This document shows, piece after piece, positions 11,292 through 23,126 of a stretch of DNA of 64,000 bases. Every line of letters begins with the position of its first letter. Position 1 is the stretch's first letter. The translations under genes were made by a program, and so were the position numbers. The DNA is from Cunninghamia lanceolata (lineage: Eukaryota > Streptophyta > Pinopsida > Cupressales > Cupressaceae), in the NCBI GenBank assembly GCA_027924645.1, contig BSBN01000252.1, forward strand, positions 4,774,001-4,838,000, given 5' to 3'. The notes beneath the pieces were generated by a model. It saw only the letters and a program-made list of their open reading frames with translations, was not told the DNA's origin and made no database searches.

Positions 11292-12587
11292 TTGATTATG
11301 GATTGTTCTTTTTTGGAATATTTGCATGCACATATGATGGATTTTGAAATTTTTGCTAAATTCATTAATATGCATCCTCACATTTTAGATAACATAGCAC
11401 CTATGCATGATATATCTCATGATGATGATAAATCTTCTTCTACTACTACAAATCATGATAATGCCTTAGATATGCTCTCTAAAGAATATAATGATGACCT
11501 ATATTTTCCTACTTCACCTTATTCTTTGGATCCTTCTTCCAAAGATGATGAGATTTTGGTGTAAGAAGGTGAGATCATTGATAAATTTGAACATACTATT
11601 TCTACTTTTACCATGTAATACATGATGATTCCATGAGTCATTCTATTTATATTCCTCCTTTTGTTGAATGTTCAAGCACCTTGGATATCACTAAGGAAGT
11701 GATGACCCTTGATCTTCCTCCTTTGGTAAAATGTCCAAGTATCCTAGACATCACTAAGGATGCAAAAACCATGGATAGTTCTCCTTTGGTTGCATGTTCA
11801 AACCCCTTAGACATCACCAAAGATACAACCATTAAAAATTATCTTAAAAAAATTTTACCTTTCCTTCATTTGAATGCTCCTCCTTTAAAGATGAAGCTTT
11901 AGTGGATGAAGAGATGTATCTCACATTAAATCACTGAGGGATGGATGTTGAGCTTACTCAAAAGGAAAACAATGTCAATTTAATCATGATTAATAAACTT
12001 ATAGTGGATAAGTGGATAAGTGTACTAATGTTCCTGAAATCATTTTGCATGAGGCACCTAATATGCCTTCTCAATTAAAACAAGTGATTATGGTCCAAGG
12101 TGATCCAACACCACATCAACCCCCAAGTTACATTCTTAATTATGCCAAAAAAATTACCCAAAGAAATCAAGGTGCTCTAGACATGTCATGGCATCACACG
12201 ATTGCTCACACATATAACACCCATAATAAAAGGAAGCAAGCACCACGTGTGCCCATTTGTCTTCCACCTTCTCAAGCTATCCTACATTAAGCACCTCATC
12301 TTTGTACTTATATTGGTAAAGAATATGATCTTGTTGAGTAAATCTGTACTACTCTGACTAAGATCTCTCTATGGGATTTAATACAAACAACTCATACATA
12401 CCATGAAATGCTTTAGGAGGCTCTTCAAAAGGTGAGTGTTCCACCTATTTTTAGAATGAATGATGTAGCCTCTTTGTTAGATTGCATGTAGGTGACATCA
12501 TCAGATATATCATTTCAACAACATGATTTACCTCCCATAGAAGTTCAAAAACAAAATAAGCCTCTTATGATCTATTTGTGATCTTTA
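11292..12587 (+). pseudogene. Element A ORF1 region, upstream of protease
   Basis: Three open pieces (11292-11564, 11633-11902, 12012-12290) are separated by stops and shifts. The first is acidic and Ser/Asp-rich. The second consists of three in-frame 21-residue repeats (see 11654-11842). Later sequence near 12350-12450 encodes ISLWDLIQTTHTYHEML, a segment resembling what usually precedes the protease in Tat/Ogre-like gypsy polyproteins. No clear capsid (Retrotrans_gag) domain is visible here, unlike in B. I infer a degraded or diverged gag; no function is certain. Confidence 0.45.
11654..11842 (+). repeat. Three 63-bp tandem repeats within ORF1 of A
   Basis: Units at 11654-11716, 11717-11779 and 11780-11842 each encode a variant of PPLVxCxxxLDITKD followed by a short variable link. 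The period of exactly 63 bases keeps the frame. Confidence 0.88.
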
Positions 12588-12900
12588 ATAAAAAAGAGGA
12601 TAAAATGTACAATGATTGATGGTGGATCAGGTCTTAATGTTTATGGAATAGGTTTGTTACATAAACTTAATATTGATACATCTCTAATTAAATTGGATGA
12701 TAAACTCAAAATTCATGGCTTTGATAATGTTGGTAGAAATCATTCGGTAGTATTACCTTACCTCTTAAGGTTGGACTGGTGACATTACCTACCCTTATCC
12801 ATGTCATGCCTAATTCTCCTTCATACAATCTTCTTCTTGGCACACTATAGATTCATGCCATGGGGGAGTTCCATCTACCCTTCATCATTAAATAACATTC
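12588..12900 (+). pseudogene. Element A aspartic protease-like domain
   Basis: The translation contains CTMIDGGSGLNVYGIGLLHKL. It fits the gypsy retropepsin active-site region, in which D-[GS]-G-[SA] follows a hydrophobic stretch. Further on, VMPNSPSYNLLLGT followed by a tryptophan-to-stop position and IHAMG matches the conserved region around the LLGRPWIH motif. The protease would cleave the gag-pol polyprotein. The frame is broken by stops and a shift near 12750, so this copy is not functional. The segment that would hold reverse transcriptase in a complete element is missing downstream. Confidence 0.7.
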
Positions 12901-13984
12901 ATCTTAAAAAACAAAGCACATACAATTAAAGCCAATCTGACTCTGAATAGTTTCCTAGAAATAGAAGTGAGACATCAAACTCCTTTAAGTAGTTTGATCC
13001 CTTCTTTAACACTACCCTCCACTGCTAACAATAGTATCAGTTAGGATAACGTTGGTCCTTCCAATATGTTTCTTGGTGAGATTGGGGTTTGCTAGATTTT
13101 ATACCCTTATTTGTGGGTGAATATAAAATCCCACCCTCACACCCTAAGACCTCAAAGGTAAATACAATTTCTTCAATATAATCTCATACTCCTACAAAGT
13201 TTAAACTTAAATTTAATGAGGATAGAACCTTTAAAATAGATAAGGATCTACTTTATCCTACAAGAATAGTAGTCATTTGTGATAAAGTATCATCTACATC
13301 GAATGAATCATCTAATTCTAATGCATGTCTTAGTACTAATGAGGTCTCTTTAGATTTCAATCCACATGGGATGATTGAAACAAAGATGGACCCTCCTCAC
13401 CATGATAAAAATAATGATCCTTCTTCCTCAACATGTCTAATCATACTTCTACAAACAACAAGGCTCATCATATGACCTCTCTTCATCCTTTGATCTTAGA
13501 GAAGCATTATGGGTTTGGATTCAAAATATTCTCAAAACAATGATACAATGGAAATGGATTAGGATACAAAGAACAAGGAATTAAGGTACTTGTGGAACAA
13601 ACACCATACTTGTCTAAAGTAGGTTTGGGTTTCTAGCCTTCTACTGTGTTTTGTCCACCATATTCTCAAAAAAAAGTATTGCTTCATTCTCCAACAAAAT
13701 CTCCTCTACTATCACAACAAAAAAGATTACTCCCTACTCCTAAATCTTCTCCATTATCTCAACAAGAATGTATATTGTTGAGTCTACTCAAAGATGGCTT
13801 AATCACTCTTCTTTCTCTTAAATGTAAAAAAATTCATCAAGATAGTGATCTAACTAAATATTTTTCATATCATCAAGCACTTGACCATTCCACTAAAGAA
13901 TGTCAAGTCTTGAATAGAAAAATTCAACAACTTCAAGCAAGGTTTAGCTTTAGTACTTATCACAATGATCGACATGGTCCATAG
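12901..13984 (+). pseudogene. Element A internal remnant with gag-like Cys/His segment
   Basis: The open piece 13646-13984 ends with KYFSYHQALDHSTKECQVLNRKIQQLQAR. It resembles the gypsy segment of form CxxHxxxGHxTexCxxLkxxIexL that normally lies between gag and protease. Here the first Cys is replaced and the segment follows rather than precedes the protease. Element B keeps the same motif (about 17250-17352) upstream of its protease. This order suggests rearrangement or duplication in A. The rest (12901-13640) contains only short frames. I see no polymerase motifs. Confidence 0.45.
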
Positions 13985-15115
13985 AGCACCTTGTCCTTCT
14001 TTTGTCTATGTGGCACCTTATAGCAATGTTCGATGTCACACCATGACTACACAAGCCATTATGTATCATGCCTATAAGTATTGCCTTTGTTTTCTTGTCT
14101 TGGGGGCAACCCCTTTTTACGATGTACCTTTTGGAGAACACAAGCCATTTTGGTCATGTGCTTTTATAAATCTCTAGTGCTTGATTTGCGTTTCTTTCCC
14201 ACTCTACCTTAAAGACAATTGCTCCCTAATGGAGTCAGAAATTGCTTTAAGATAGGGCATATCTCATGGTATATGCCTTACTTTCTAAACGCTTATTGGT
14301 TATCAAATCTCCTCTCTCTTGGAAAGGATTATGGAAAGCTTGGAAATAAGATCTTGATTCTATCTTGTTCTCCTAGGATAAAAATTAGAAGAAAGATCTT
14401 GATTCTATCTTGTTTTCCTAAGTTGAAGACTTCCCTTTCATTTTTTGGAGAAGGGTTGAACCACCAACTAGAGTTTGGTAGTAAGGTCACATCGCCTTCT
14501 TATTTTACAAGGCTTCACGTAATTCCTCTTGTGGGAGGTAGATTTGTGTATTCCCTTGAGTGGAAACACTTTCCTTGTGAGATGGATTATTTGTTTGATG
14601 TGTTTGTACTCCTCTTATTCTTCTTCTCTTTTCTAACTAACCCCTTAGCATTAATTTATTTATTGTGTCTTGGGGAATGATGCATGGTGATTAAGACATC
14701 AATTAAATCAAGATCTCCTTTGTCATGTTGACTCAAGGTCTTCCATTATATGTTGCTTCACATGTATCCCACATGTATTCTATCTATACTTTTTTCCTTA
14801 CACATGTATGCTTCGTGTATACTTATATATTGTGTGTATGTTGTGATTTCTCAAGTGTATATCTTGTGTATGTTATGTGTTTTTATGTGTATGTCAATCA
14901 TTATAGACTTGTCTTGTCTCATGTCTTCCAAGTGATTTATGTATGTTATGTGTTTTATGTGTATGTCAATCATCATAGACTCCTAGAATCCTAAACTTGG
15001 GGGCTTGGCCACCCTTCAATTTTAGTGTCATTCTTTGGTCTCTATCTTTGTTGTATTTGAATTGTGTCTTATCCATTGCTTAGTATGAGTTAGAACATAA
15101 GTTCCTACCCACACT
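13985..15115 (+). other. 3' non-coding region of A, with local duplications
   Basis: No credible gene is present. The segment 13965-14240 is homologous in inverted orientation to 200-480. Two imperfect tandem duplications occur: a roughly 46-base unit around GATCTTGATTCTATCTTGTT (about 14349-14422), and a roughly 73-base unit rich in TGTGTATG and ending CAATCATNATAGACT (about 14860-14985). Confidence 0.6.
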
Positions 15116-15130
15116 AAAGTGGGGGCTAAA
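15116..15130 (+). other. Polypurine tract of A
   Basis: AAAGTGGGGGCTAAA lies directly before the 3' LTR start TGTAGCATC. It fixes the plus orientation of A. Confidence 0.85.
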
Positions 15131-16335
15131 TGTAGCATCATAACATGTGTACACCACCATTTTAGCCTTAGTTTAGGTCATAGATGGGTCTCAAATATTT
15201 GCACTAGATTATTAGGACCTATTTGAACTCTTTTTTGAGAATTAAGCATGTAACAATTGATTGATGCACAAAAATCAGAAAAGAATCATAAGGCGAGGCT
15301 AAGTGTACTTTAACTACCCTCTTTTGGGGGCTGTGTGGCTAAAAGACCAAGGCACCCAAGTGCCTTGGGCCCTCCTTTAGCCTGATCCTAAATTATGGCC
15401 TTGTTGGCTTATGCCCCTTGAAACATTCCTAATGTTGGCCTTGTGTAGTTTAATTATCTGGAAATCAATGGGAATGCATATAAAAGTAATTTATTCTATT
15501 CATTTGAAGATGTAACTATCTGTAGCAAAATCTTGGCACTCTTGCTCTCTCTCTCTCTCTTTGTTTCTTTCTCATGCTATCTATAAGCTCTCTATGGTGG
15601 ATTATGTTTGTGGCACTAACATATTGTAGGATTTGTGAAGATCTTGGAGGCTACACCAACTTCTTGAGTGAAGTTTTGATGCCATCTATAAGCATACAAG
15701 GGTTTCCATGCTCATGGTGACCTCTTTATTCATGCTTTGCTCTAGCATTCCATTCTATTTTAGATTTTCCTCTTACCTCCTAGGACATGCACTCTTTATC
15801 AATCATCTTTGGTGTTGTGGAGGTGGAAACACTAGTCATGGGGCTTGACTAAGGAAAGCTCCTAAATAGAACCCAACCTTTTTCCCTCTTTTTGTGTGTA
15901 GGTAATCAAACATGTTTCAAAAGGTGATCTCCAGAAAGAAGATGAAGGTTGCTCATACCACCGTAATATAGTTTATAATTTCTATAAACCCTAATTTGGG
16001 ACCAAGGTGCCCAAGAACCCTTGTCTTGGGTATTTTGACCTCCAAAATCAAGTTCTGAAGTGTTTACTGATCTCTTTTGTCCATTTGGTTACTAGGTTTT
16101 TGGTTCTGATAGTTTGTTTTACTCTGATCTTTGTCAACTAGGGTTTTATGCCTTGACTCTAGCTTGAGTGATTGGATTTGGTTAATTCCTTCTATAAACA
16201 ACAAAATAGAAGAATCCTATAGTTTGGCTCTCCTTCTAAGGTAGAATCAAAGCTTAGTTTCTACCCCAAATGTTTTGCAGAAGAGGGTTTGACCTAGTTT
16301 GATCTATTGAGCTGGTCTATCTTTTCTACATTACA
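15131..16335 (+). repeat. Element A 3' LTR
   Basis: This 1,205-bp intact LTR matches the two pieces at 1683-2095 and 9561-10328. It contains a CT microsatellite near 15543-15562, the site corresponding to where N inserted in the other LTR. It is followed by the TSD copy ATATC. Confidence 0.9.
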
Positions 16336-16399
16336 ATATCTTTCAAATGCTCGAGGATGGGGAAGAACCTTTAATTTGAACCTAGCTTCATTTTCTACC

Positions 16400-17352
16400 T
16401 ATGGTATAGGAGGAATTACAGTTGGAGCCTCAAAAGATTGAGGAGGTTTGGTAACATCACTATGGGGAATATTATGAAGTGATAACTCTGCTATCTTGTT
16501 TTATTTAAATTTATGATATGATAAGAAAAATATATCCTCTCTTTCTCGAGTGACTCCTACTAGTTATGGCTAGAAGTAGTCAAGTGAAAAGTGTCCATTT
16601 TGAGAAATAGGGTGATACTGACTATGATGTAGAACATACACTCATCCCTCAAATATAAACTATAAGCACTTATGGAACATATAGGGGACCACTTTAACCA
16701 GAGCAAAGCCACACATAGCTCTACTTCACATGAAATAGATTCAATGTAAGAATGATGACAAAATCAATGCCCAAGACTCTTGGCCCAACTTTAAAATCAA
16801 GAGTTAAAGCACCCAGAGTTGGATGGATAGACCCATCATGTGCTCTAATAGCCACCTCTGATACATCATATGTATCACAATGTAAACCATGCATGTAGAG
16901 GAACTCTTTAGTTACTACATTCACCATGCTTATTGGATCTATCATAGCAACCTGAATTAGTTTATCGTTGATTCAAATAGTAATATAAAGAGGCCCATTA
17001 GGAGCTTTGATAGTAGCATCATGTAGAGTAAAAGATATAGCATGCTACAAATCCACTTTCTCTTTATGAGAGAAAGCATCCACCATGCAAATATCTTCAT
17101 AATAATCTTCGTTGTGAGATATATTTGCCACATTAGAATCATAATGAGGTAAAGAATGAGTATATATTTGAAGGTTTGATTAGGAGTTGCCACTGATTTA
17201 TTCCCTTTGTCATTCACACCAACAACTTGGATGACATTAGCATCAATGAGGTTTTGAACTTCATGTTTAAGACACATACATCTTCCAGTGTCATGGCCAA
17301 CATAGTAGTGACATTGACAAGAAGCCTTCGCATCAAAGGAAGATGATTGCAT
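16400..17352 (-). pseudogene. Element B Cys/His motif and protease-like region
   Basis: The minus strand encodes CQCHYYVGHDTGRCMCLKHE (about 17260-17320), matching the gypsy CxxHxxxGHxTxxCxxLk pattern. In a later open piece (16721-16945) it encodes VTKEFLYMHGLHCDTYD followed by a beta-rich stretch resembling the C-terminal half of a gypsy protease. The D-S/T-G active site is not visible. Frames differ between the pieces and stops are frequent. The coding sequence probably continued at 1682 and leftwards before element A inserted. Confidence 0.5.
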
Positions 17353-17787
17353 CTTGCTTGGATCAAGAGGTCTAATAGGTGGAAGCTTGATGAGATTGTT
17401 TCAAAAAAGTTATGTCATGATGGAATGAAGAGATTCTGATAATGGTATAAATTTTCTTGTTTTTGTTTTATAATGTTATTTTTTGAAATTTTGCTTATCT
17501 TGATAAAATTTTTGTTGTCTTTTGAATGATTAAATATTTGAGGCTTTAGATTGACCAACTAGAGACGATGAGGGATTATGCTCATATTGACTCACTAAAA
17601 GTTGATAATCACAGAGTCATGTAAACATGAGTGAATGAATCTTACTGTATCAACAATATCTTATCATCAATGTGAGATTATAAGTTTCCTATGAAGATTC
17701 TTTGCACATTAGCATTCAGAATAAAATATCAAATTTGTGAAAAGAGAGCTTGATAACACCCCATCAAATCAATTATTTTCTCTTTTC

Positions 17788-18060
17788 TTAATCCTTGTTT
17801 ACAATGAACGAAGTCTGTAAAAGAGACTTGAGGAACTTATTAGCTAATTGTGAAAAAGTAGTTATAGAATTAGGATGAAGTGCACAAAACCAATCCAAGG
17901 TTGTTTCCTTGAGTGGCCAAGGAATGTTCTTTTCTAAGATCACATCCTCAAAGTAGAAATCACTACACTTAGTGTTAAAATCTACCACATAGTTGTTAGG
18001 GTCTCCCTTCCCATTAATTTTTCAAAGTGAGGAGTCTCAAACTTCTCAAGCATAGGAGTT
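17788..18060 (-). pseudogene. Element B gag capsid fragment
   Basis: The 66-residue open piece 17788-17988 includes LDWFCALHPNSITTFSQLANKFLKSL. This is a good match to the core of the gypsy capsid family (Retrotrans_gag, form WfxxLpxxSIxsfxqLxxxFl). Upstream in another frame, KFETPHFEKLMG resembles the usual start of that domain. The protein formed virus-like particles in the ancestral element. The frame is broken near 18000, and the start is missing because C inserted at 18134. Confidence 0.65.
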
Positions 18061-18133
18061 CTTAGGATGGAATAAGACAAAGGACTACATTGATAGTGTC
18101 TTGTTATACTAGTTTTAGGTGGACTATTACTCA

Positions 18134-19090
18134 TGTAACACTACTTTTCCTCAGAGTTATTTAATTATTTGTAGAGGATTTATTATGGTTAATATTTAGA
18201 GTTAGGATAATATAGAATGTTAAAAATTGTGTAAACAACAAAAGTAAATTACAACATTGATAATTTAATAAGATCTTTAATGTAAATTATTAACAAGATA
18301 AATTGGATAATATAATCACACACACACACACACATATAATTTCCTATATATTTATTAAGAATAAGTTCAATACTTATCTATGAAGCAATGAGATGCTATT
18401 ATATGACACTCAAAAGGATAATCATAGGTCTCGATTGTTCCTGATAAAGAGCACCCCTGGAGGAACCAGTTCTTACATAGAACAAACCATTCCTCATGGC
18501 ATAAAACAAACATAGCCCTGGCCAAGACACTCTTAGGTGTACGTTGTACCCCAAGTTGGACACACTCTATGTGCTCCTTCTCTAAATGCTTAGTGCCCAG
18601 CAAAAGACCCTAATCCTCACTCCTTTGTGCCCTCTGATTCTTGTGTACTTTCCTGTATATGTTTCATGTATACTTTCATGTATACTTTTGCTGTACACTT
18701 TTCTGTATCAAATCTATTATCCTTTCCCTTCATGATTTCTTGTCTTTCTTTCCTTATCTTCCTTATTCCTTGAGTGTTCTCCATGCTCTTTCCAAGTCTC
18801 ACACAAATGCCTTATGTAACCTTTTAAGGGGTGATTTCTAAACCATTGGACCCTTTCCCAAAGGTTGTCATTAATAATGTTTTAATAAACATAATAACTC
18901 CTCTTTTCTTAAAGAGGTTTTCATAATTAGTCTTTATTTATCACCATTTTAACAAAAAAGGATCATAATATCCTTTATTCTCCAACTCTCTTTTAATTTC
19001 AAAGGTTATATAAACTTTATCCTCTTATAATTTTAGAGGGTTATTCATAAATAGATTTCTTTTTCCATTTTGGGTAAAAGTCACATAACA
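18134..19090 (-). repeat. Element C 3' LTR
   Basis: This 957-bp LTR matches 38742-39307 over its first roughly 560 bases, for example GTAAACAACAAA, AATAAGTTCAATACTTAT and TACCCCAAGTTGGA. On its own strand it starts TGTTATG and ends GTTACA. Confidence 0.85.
18317..18334. repeat. (CA)9 microsatellite
   Basis: Nine CA units lie inside the 3' LTR of C. The matching place in the other LTR (about 38925) has ACATATTCACGTATAT instead. Confidence 0.9.
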
Positions 19091-19104
19091 TCTCTCCCCT
19101 ATAA
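19091..19104 (-). other. Polypurine tract of C
   Basis: On the minus strand TATAGGGGAGAGA directly precedes the LTR start TGTTATG. Confidence 0.75.
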
Positions 19105-21131
19105 ATCAACTATTGTCCTCAGTAGTTCAAGTTGAATGTACAACATATTTCAACAAAAATTATTAGTCAAGTAAGTGTGGATGTAACATTATCGATATGA
19201 CAATGAATCTACTTCATTTATAATCATATTTTTCAAATTTTTTATCTTTCCAATAACTCTTCTACTTTAACTAAAACCACAGTTAAATCCCATTGGAATA
19301 CTTTATTAATCAATAACATGATTAGAACTATAAGTACATTTTCATAGAAAATACATCATAAATTTATACTTGACAATCTTTAATACAAGTGTATACAATA
19401 AATATCGTATCAAATAATCTTTTAAATTTGATTATAATGTGTAACCTTATCTTTAATACAAATATTTTAATCTTTTAACTATCACTTCAACATAAAATAT
19501 ACAAAATTATTATCATGTGAACGACATGCATATCCTGTACATGTAATCACTCATCATTAAGTATCTTATACTCAAAATATATTCACAGATGATAGTCATG
19601 CATTTCAGGCTACATGAATATATTCTTTTCATATACGAAAAACAATTGAATGGAAACAAGTACACAATAACCTTTAAACAAAGTTCATATTATTTCACAT
19701 ACATCACCTTGTCATAGCTTCACAAATAATGGATAAAAGCATAAGTACAAGGTTATTGGGTTGATCAGATCCAATAACAAAGTACAATAAAATATGGTAC
19801 AAAGAATTCAAATAAAGAATCTTATGAAAAAATAGAAAGACAATTTATTACTATCTAAAACAAATTCCTTAAATTTGTATATAATAGGTTTATACTAATA
19901 TAATTCTCTTTGAACTTTCATATTGAAAATAAAAATTAGAGGTTGTCTCTCCCCCTATAAAATTTTGGCATGTCCCCCATGGAAAATGCTAAGATAATAT
20001 CTTTGGTTTTGTATCTTATAAAACATTATTTTATTCCACTTAAACGATACCATATTTTCTGAGTTTTAAAGATGTAGAAATGATCCTGGGACCTATGGGT
20101 TATGGTACTCAATGTAACTTATGTTGAAGAAATCTAGGTACCAAGTTTTGTCTTTAGCTAACAACTACCTAAAAAATAGACATAAAACTAAATGAAAATT
20201 AGAATGGATTTATAAATTTGCCTATTAGAAATACTAACTTATTAACTCTATATTTCTAAGACGACTTCATTGTATAAGAGAGTACTAGAAAGACTTCAAC
20301 TTAATACCACTAAAGTTGTCATCTTATGATGTATAAATCAATCTTTCCAAAACATCATGATTAATCCAACTACTATGCTAACATAAATGAATTATCAAAG
20401 TTATGATTCTAAACACCCTTTATAAATGGTCAAGAAGTTAAATGAAATGAAATATTTGTCCAACTTTTAAATATGGATCACCCCAATACATTTTAAATGT
20501 ATTTCTTTACCATGTTTAAATTATTATATAATTCTCCAAAATATCTCCTCTAAATTACTTTTGCACCTTAGAAGTATACTTTACTATAACTAAGGTAATT
20601 ATTTCCTTTAGACTATGCAATTAATTTACTATCATTAATATCTACTATAAATGAATGACACTTCACACATACATGATTAATTTCCATGTTATTCAACAAT
20701 TGCACTATATATTAGTAGATAAAAATAGGTTACATAGGATAATTCCCTCGTCTAAAAAAGTATAAACCTAAAATTTTATTCAGGGTTAATTTTTGTGGCA
20801 CAATCTTAATTATAACATGATTATAGAGAAACAATAGTTATAATGAGACAATATTGTGGTATGTGCTTAAATATTGTGTGGGCATAACTTAGATCTACAT
20901 ATTTAAATACATTACCACTAGACCATAGGTAAAGGAATGACACACCTAACATTATGAGTGCTTCTAGAAGACTAGCCCTAGACCTTAACCACTAAACTTC
21001 CTCATAAATGAATCAACACAATTATTTATTGAGCTACATGTAATTTTCTAGGAACAACTAGGATTGGATAGGCCTCTCATAAGCCCCATCTAACAAAAAT
21101 ACTTAGAGTCAACATGTGTGTACCTAATTTG
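19105..21131. other. Interior of C, non-coding, part 1
   Basis: Very AT-rich sequence without a credible open frame or known motif in either strand. Confidence 0.6.
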
Positions 21132-21136
21132 ACAAT
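21132..21136. repeat. TSD of element D (ACAAT), left copy
   Basis: ACAAT precedes the LTR start at 21137 and recurs at 29081-29085 directly after the right LTR. Confidence 0.92.
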
Positions 21137-22761
21137 TGATGTAGAGGCAATAGAATAGTTGGAGGATAGCAAACTAGACAAGGTTTACACTACACCAAAA
21201 AGCCCAAATTTGAAGATTAGTTTGCAAAAGTGGGAACAACAGAAAGAAACTTTGGGATCATCATGGAAAGGTTTATTTCAAATGTTGGGGGACCCATTCC
21301 AATCATTAGAAAAGGCAGACCAAACTCAGAATGAGTACTTCCTTCACAAACCCATGAAATTGCTTACAGCCCTACAAAAGAGAATAGTCCTCAATAAGTC
21401 TTGACACAGGTCTTCAAACACAGATCTTGGACAATCAGTAGATACCCATTTGGACTCCCTATCACATATCCAAAACTGGTTATAGGTTGTTTTGGATGGA
21501 ATACCCCAACCTATAACTCCTCTCAATGACCTAGAGCCCCAATTAGGCCTAAAATACAAAGAGACCCCCCAAAAATTCAAGTACAAAACTCAAGCAATGG
21601 TTTAAACATTTAGAACACATGCCAAAATTATGGATTTTGTGGGTTTAATCCTCCTACAATTTGTTGTTCCCAAAAATACCTCTATGGTTCCTCCAATAGT
21701 CTTAATACATGGTCATATTAAGCCTCTTCTAACAAATCTTGCAAACACCAACTCTCCCTCTCCTGCAATCATCCAAAACTATTGAAATACAAATGAATAC
21801 ACCCATCCCACTAGTCTTATGGCCTTGGAAGACAATGGGATGGTCAATTCCCCATCACTTGAGGCAAACCCTAGTTTAGGTTTTGTTAGGTCTGTTTTAA
21901 AAGAAATCCTTATAACTCCCTACAACAAGAGTCTGTACAACAACTTCAAATGACAGATAACTCTCTATACTAACTAATCAAAACATGAGGAAATGAAGAC
22001 AATTCTGTACCTTCACATAGTACAGTCTGTGGTAGCGTAATTCTTCAAGGAAAATAAAGTTCTCAATGGACAGTACAAGATCAAATGCTTCTAAGTTGTC
22101 TCCTCCTCAATATCATAGCCTCAAACTAGTCCTGAGTGAGAGTTACTTCATCATACTTCACACCCCAATAACTTAGGTTTCATGACAATTCCGTAAAAAA
22201 GAATGGTACGGACTGTTTCTTCAGAAAATACAGAAAAAATAACAAAACAACAAAGAATTGATGTTTTTATTGCATAGAACTCCTTAGACACCATACAATG
22301 ATCATGTTGAAGGTGTTTTAAACTTGTACACACCTTTACTAACTCCTTGGAGGTAGTTTGTTCGATGGGAAGGTTTACAACCACTTCTTCCCCCATCAAA
22401 CTTTTTTGTGCAGTTTTGAAACTACAACTAATTACAACTGATTACCAGTTTTGTCCTTGTCTTGTTTAGGACTATTTAGGCTTAACAAATGCCTTCAAAC
22501 ATTTGGTAATGGAGTTCAACCTTTGACAAGACTTTGACATGCCTTAGAAAGGCTTACAACATGAAATTGTATGACTGTCCTTTAGGACTTTTAAGACTAC
22601 CTCCTATTACAAGGTGATTGCATGAGTGCCTTTTACAACATGGCATCATGATCCTTATTACAACATGAGAAAATGGTCTTCAGGACCCTTTTGAATCAAC
22701 AAACAAAATGAACATCAAAACAAGACATAAGTCTTTTGGTCTCCTTGGTGCTCCTGTACCA
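21137..22761 (-). repeat. Element D 3' LTR
   Basis: This 1,625-bp copy pairs with 27449-29080. The two are similar throughout with scattered substitutions. On the element's strand it starts TGGTACA. Confidence 0.92.
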
Positions 22762-22769
22762 TACTCCCT
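22762..22769 (-). other. Candidate polypurine tract of D
   Basis: On the minus strand CAGGGAGTA precedes the LTR start TGGTACA. The tract is short, so this call rests mainly on position. Confidence 0.5.
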
Positions 22770-22784
22770 GGGTGGAAAGAGAAT

Positions 22785-23126
22785 TCAAGTCTTTTGAGGA
22801 AGTAGATCAGCAACTGTGACACCATGGTTCAAGATGTCTTCTTCACTCATCCAAGTAGCATCTTCAATGGGTAAGCCACTCCATTTAACAAGGAACTATT
22901 TATATGTCTTCTTTCTAGCCTTCTTCAAGACCTTGGTGTCAAGAATGCATTCCAACTTCAAGGGTTGAGTAGGTGGAAGACCCTTAACCCATTCTTCATC
23001 TCCTACTTCTATCATGTATGCCTCTAAATTTGCATTAGGATCACCTTTGAAAGGGATCAAGTCTGAAACATTAAAGATAGGAGATATGGCCAAGTCTTGA
23101 GGAAGTTCAATCTCATAGGCATTGGA
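22785..23126 (-). pseudogene. Element D integrase tail and chromodomain
   Basis: This stretch is in the same frame as the integrase, after a stop at 23127. It encodes the conserved tail DLAISPIFNVSDLIPF and then a chromodomain: a hydrophobic strand (LECILDTKVLKK), FLVKWSGLPIEDATW and a short helix (SEEDILNHG). Chromodomains at this place can guide chromovirus integration towards particular histone marks in heterochromatin. One TAG stop lies just before FLVKWSG (22896-22898). The frame ends at 22785, within 25 bases of the LTR. Confidence 0.82.

Larger units (their letters stand above)
1683..16335 (+). mobile_element. Element A: gypsy-type LTR retrotransposon without polymerase
   Basis: The element is bounded by LTRs starting TGTAGCAT and ending ACATTACA, with a near-perfect 5-bp TSD (ATATT/ATATC). 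A polypurine tract directly precedes the 3' LTR, fixing plus-strand orientation. Without the nested N element it is about 7.2 kb. The internal region carries an aspartic-protease-like segment (about 12590-12900) and a gag-like Cys/His remnant (about 13845-13940), but no reverse transcriptase, RNase H or integrase. It is therefore non-autonomous or a strongly deleted gypsy member. Confidence 0.85.
16336..18133 (-). mobile_element. Element B, right fragment: gypsy gag-protease remnant
   Basis: These are the upstream coding remains of B, bounded by the insertion of A on the left and of C on the right. The order on the minus strand is capsid segment, Cys/His segment and protease-like segment, as in Ty3/gypsy elements. 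Confidence 0.65.

Noticed and set aside
14349..14985. CRISPR-like array
   Set aside because: There are only two copies per unit, directly adjacent and imperfect. These are local tandem duplications in a plant retroelement.
14725..14994. Membrane-protein-like frames around 14725-14994
   Set aside because: Their hydrophobic, Cys/Tyr/Val-rich sequence comes from TGTGTATG-type repeats, and two overlapping frames are open at once. It is an artefact of base composition.
1683..16335. One single element spanning 1683-10328 and 15131-16335 with an unusually long 5' LTR
   Set aside because: The extra 7.5 kb has its own LTR pair, PBS, PPT and perfect TSD, so it is a separate nested insertion.
18641..18841. 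Cys/Phe-rich frame at 18641-18841
   Set aside because: It comes from CTGTATACTTTC-like repeats in the LTR of C and is not kept in the other LTR.
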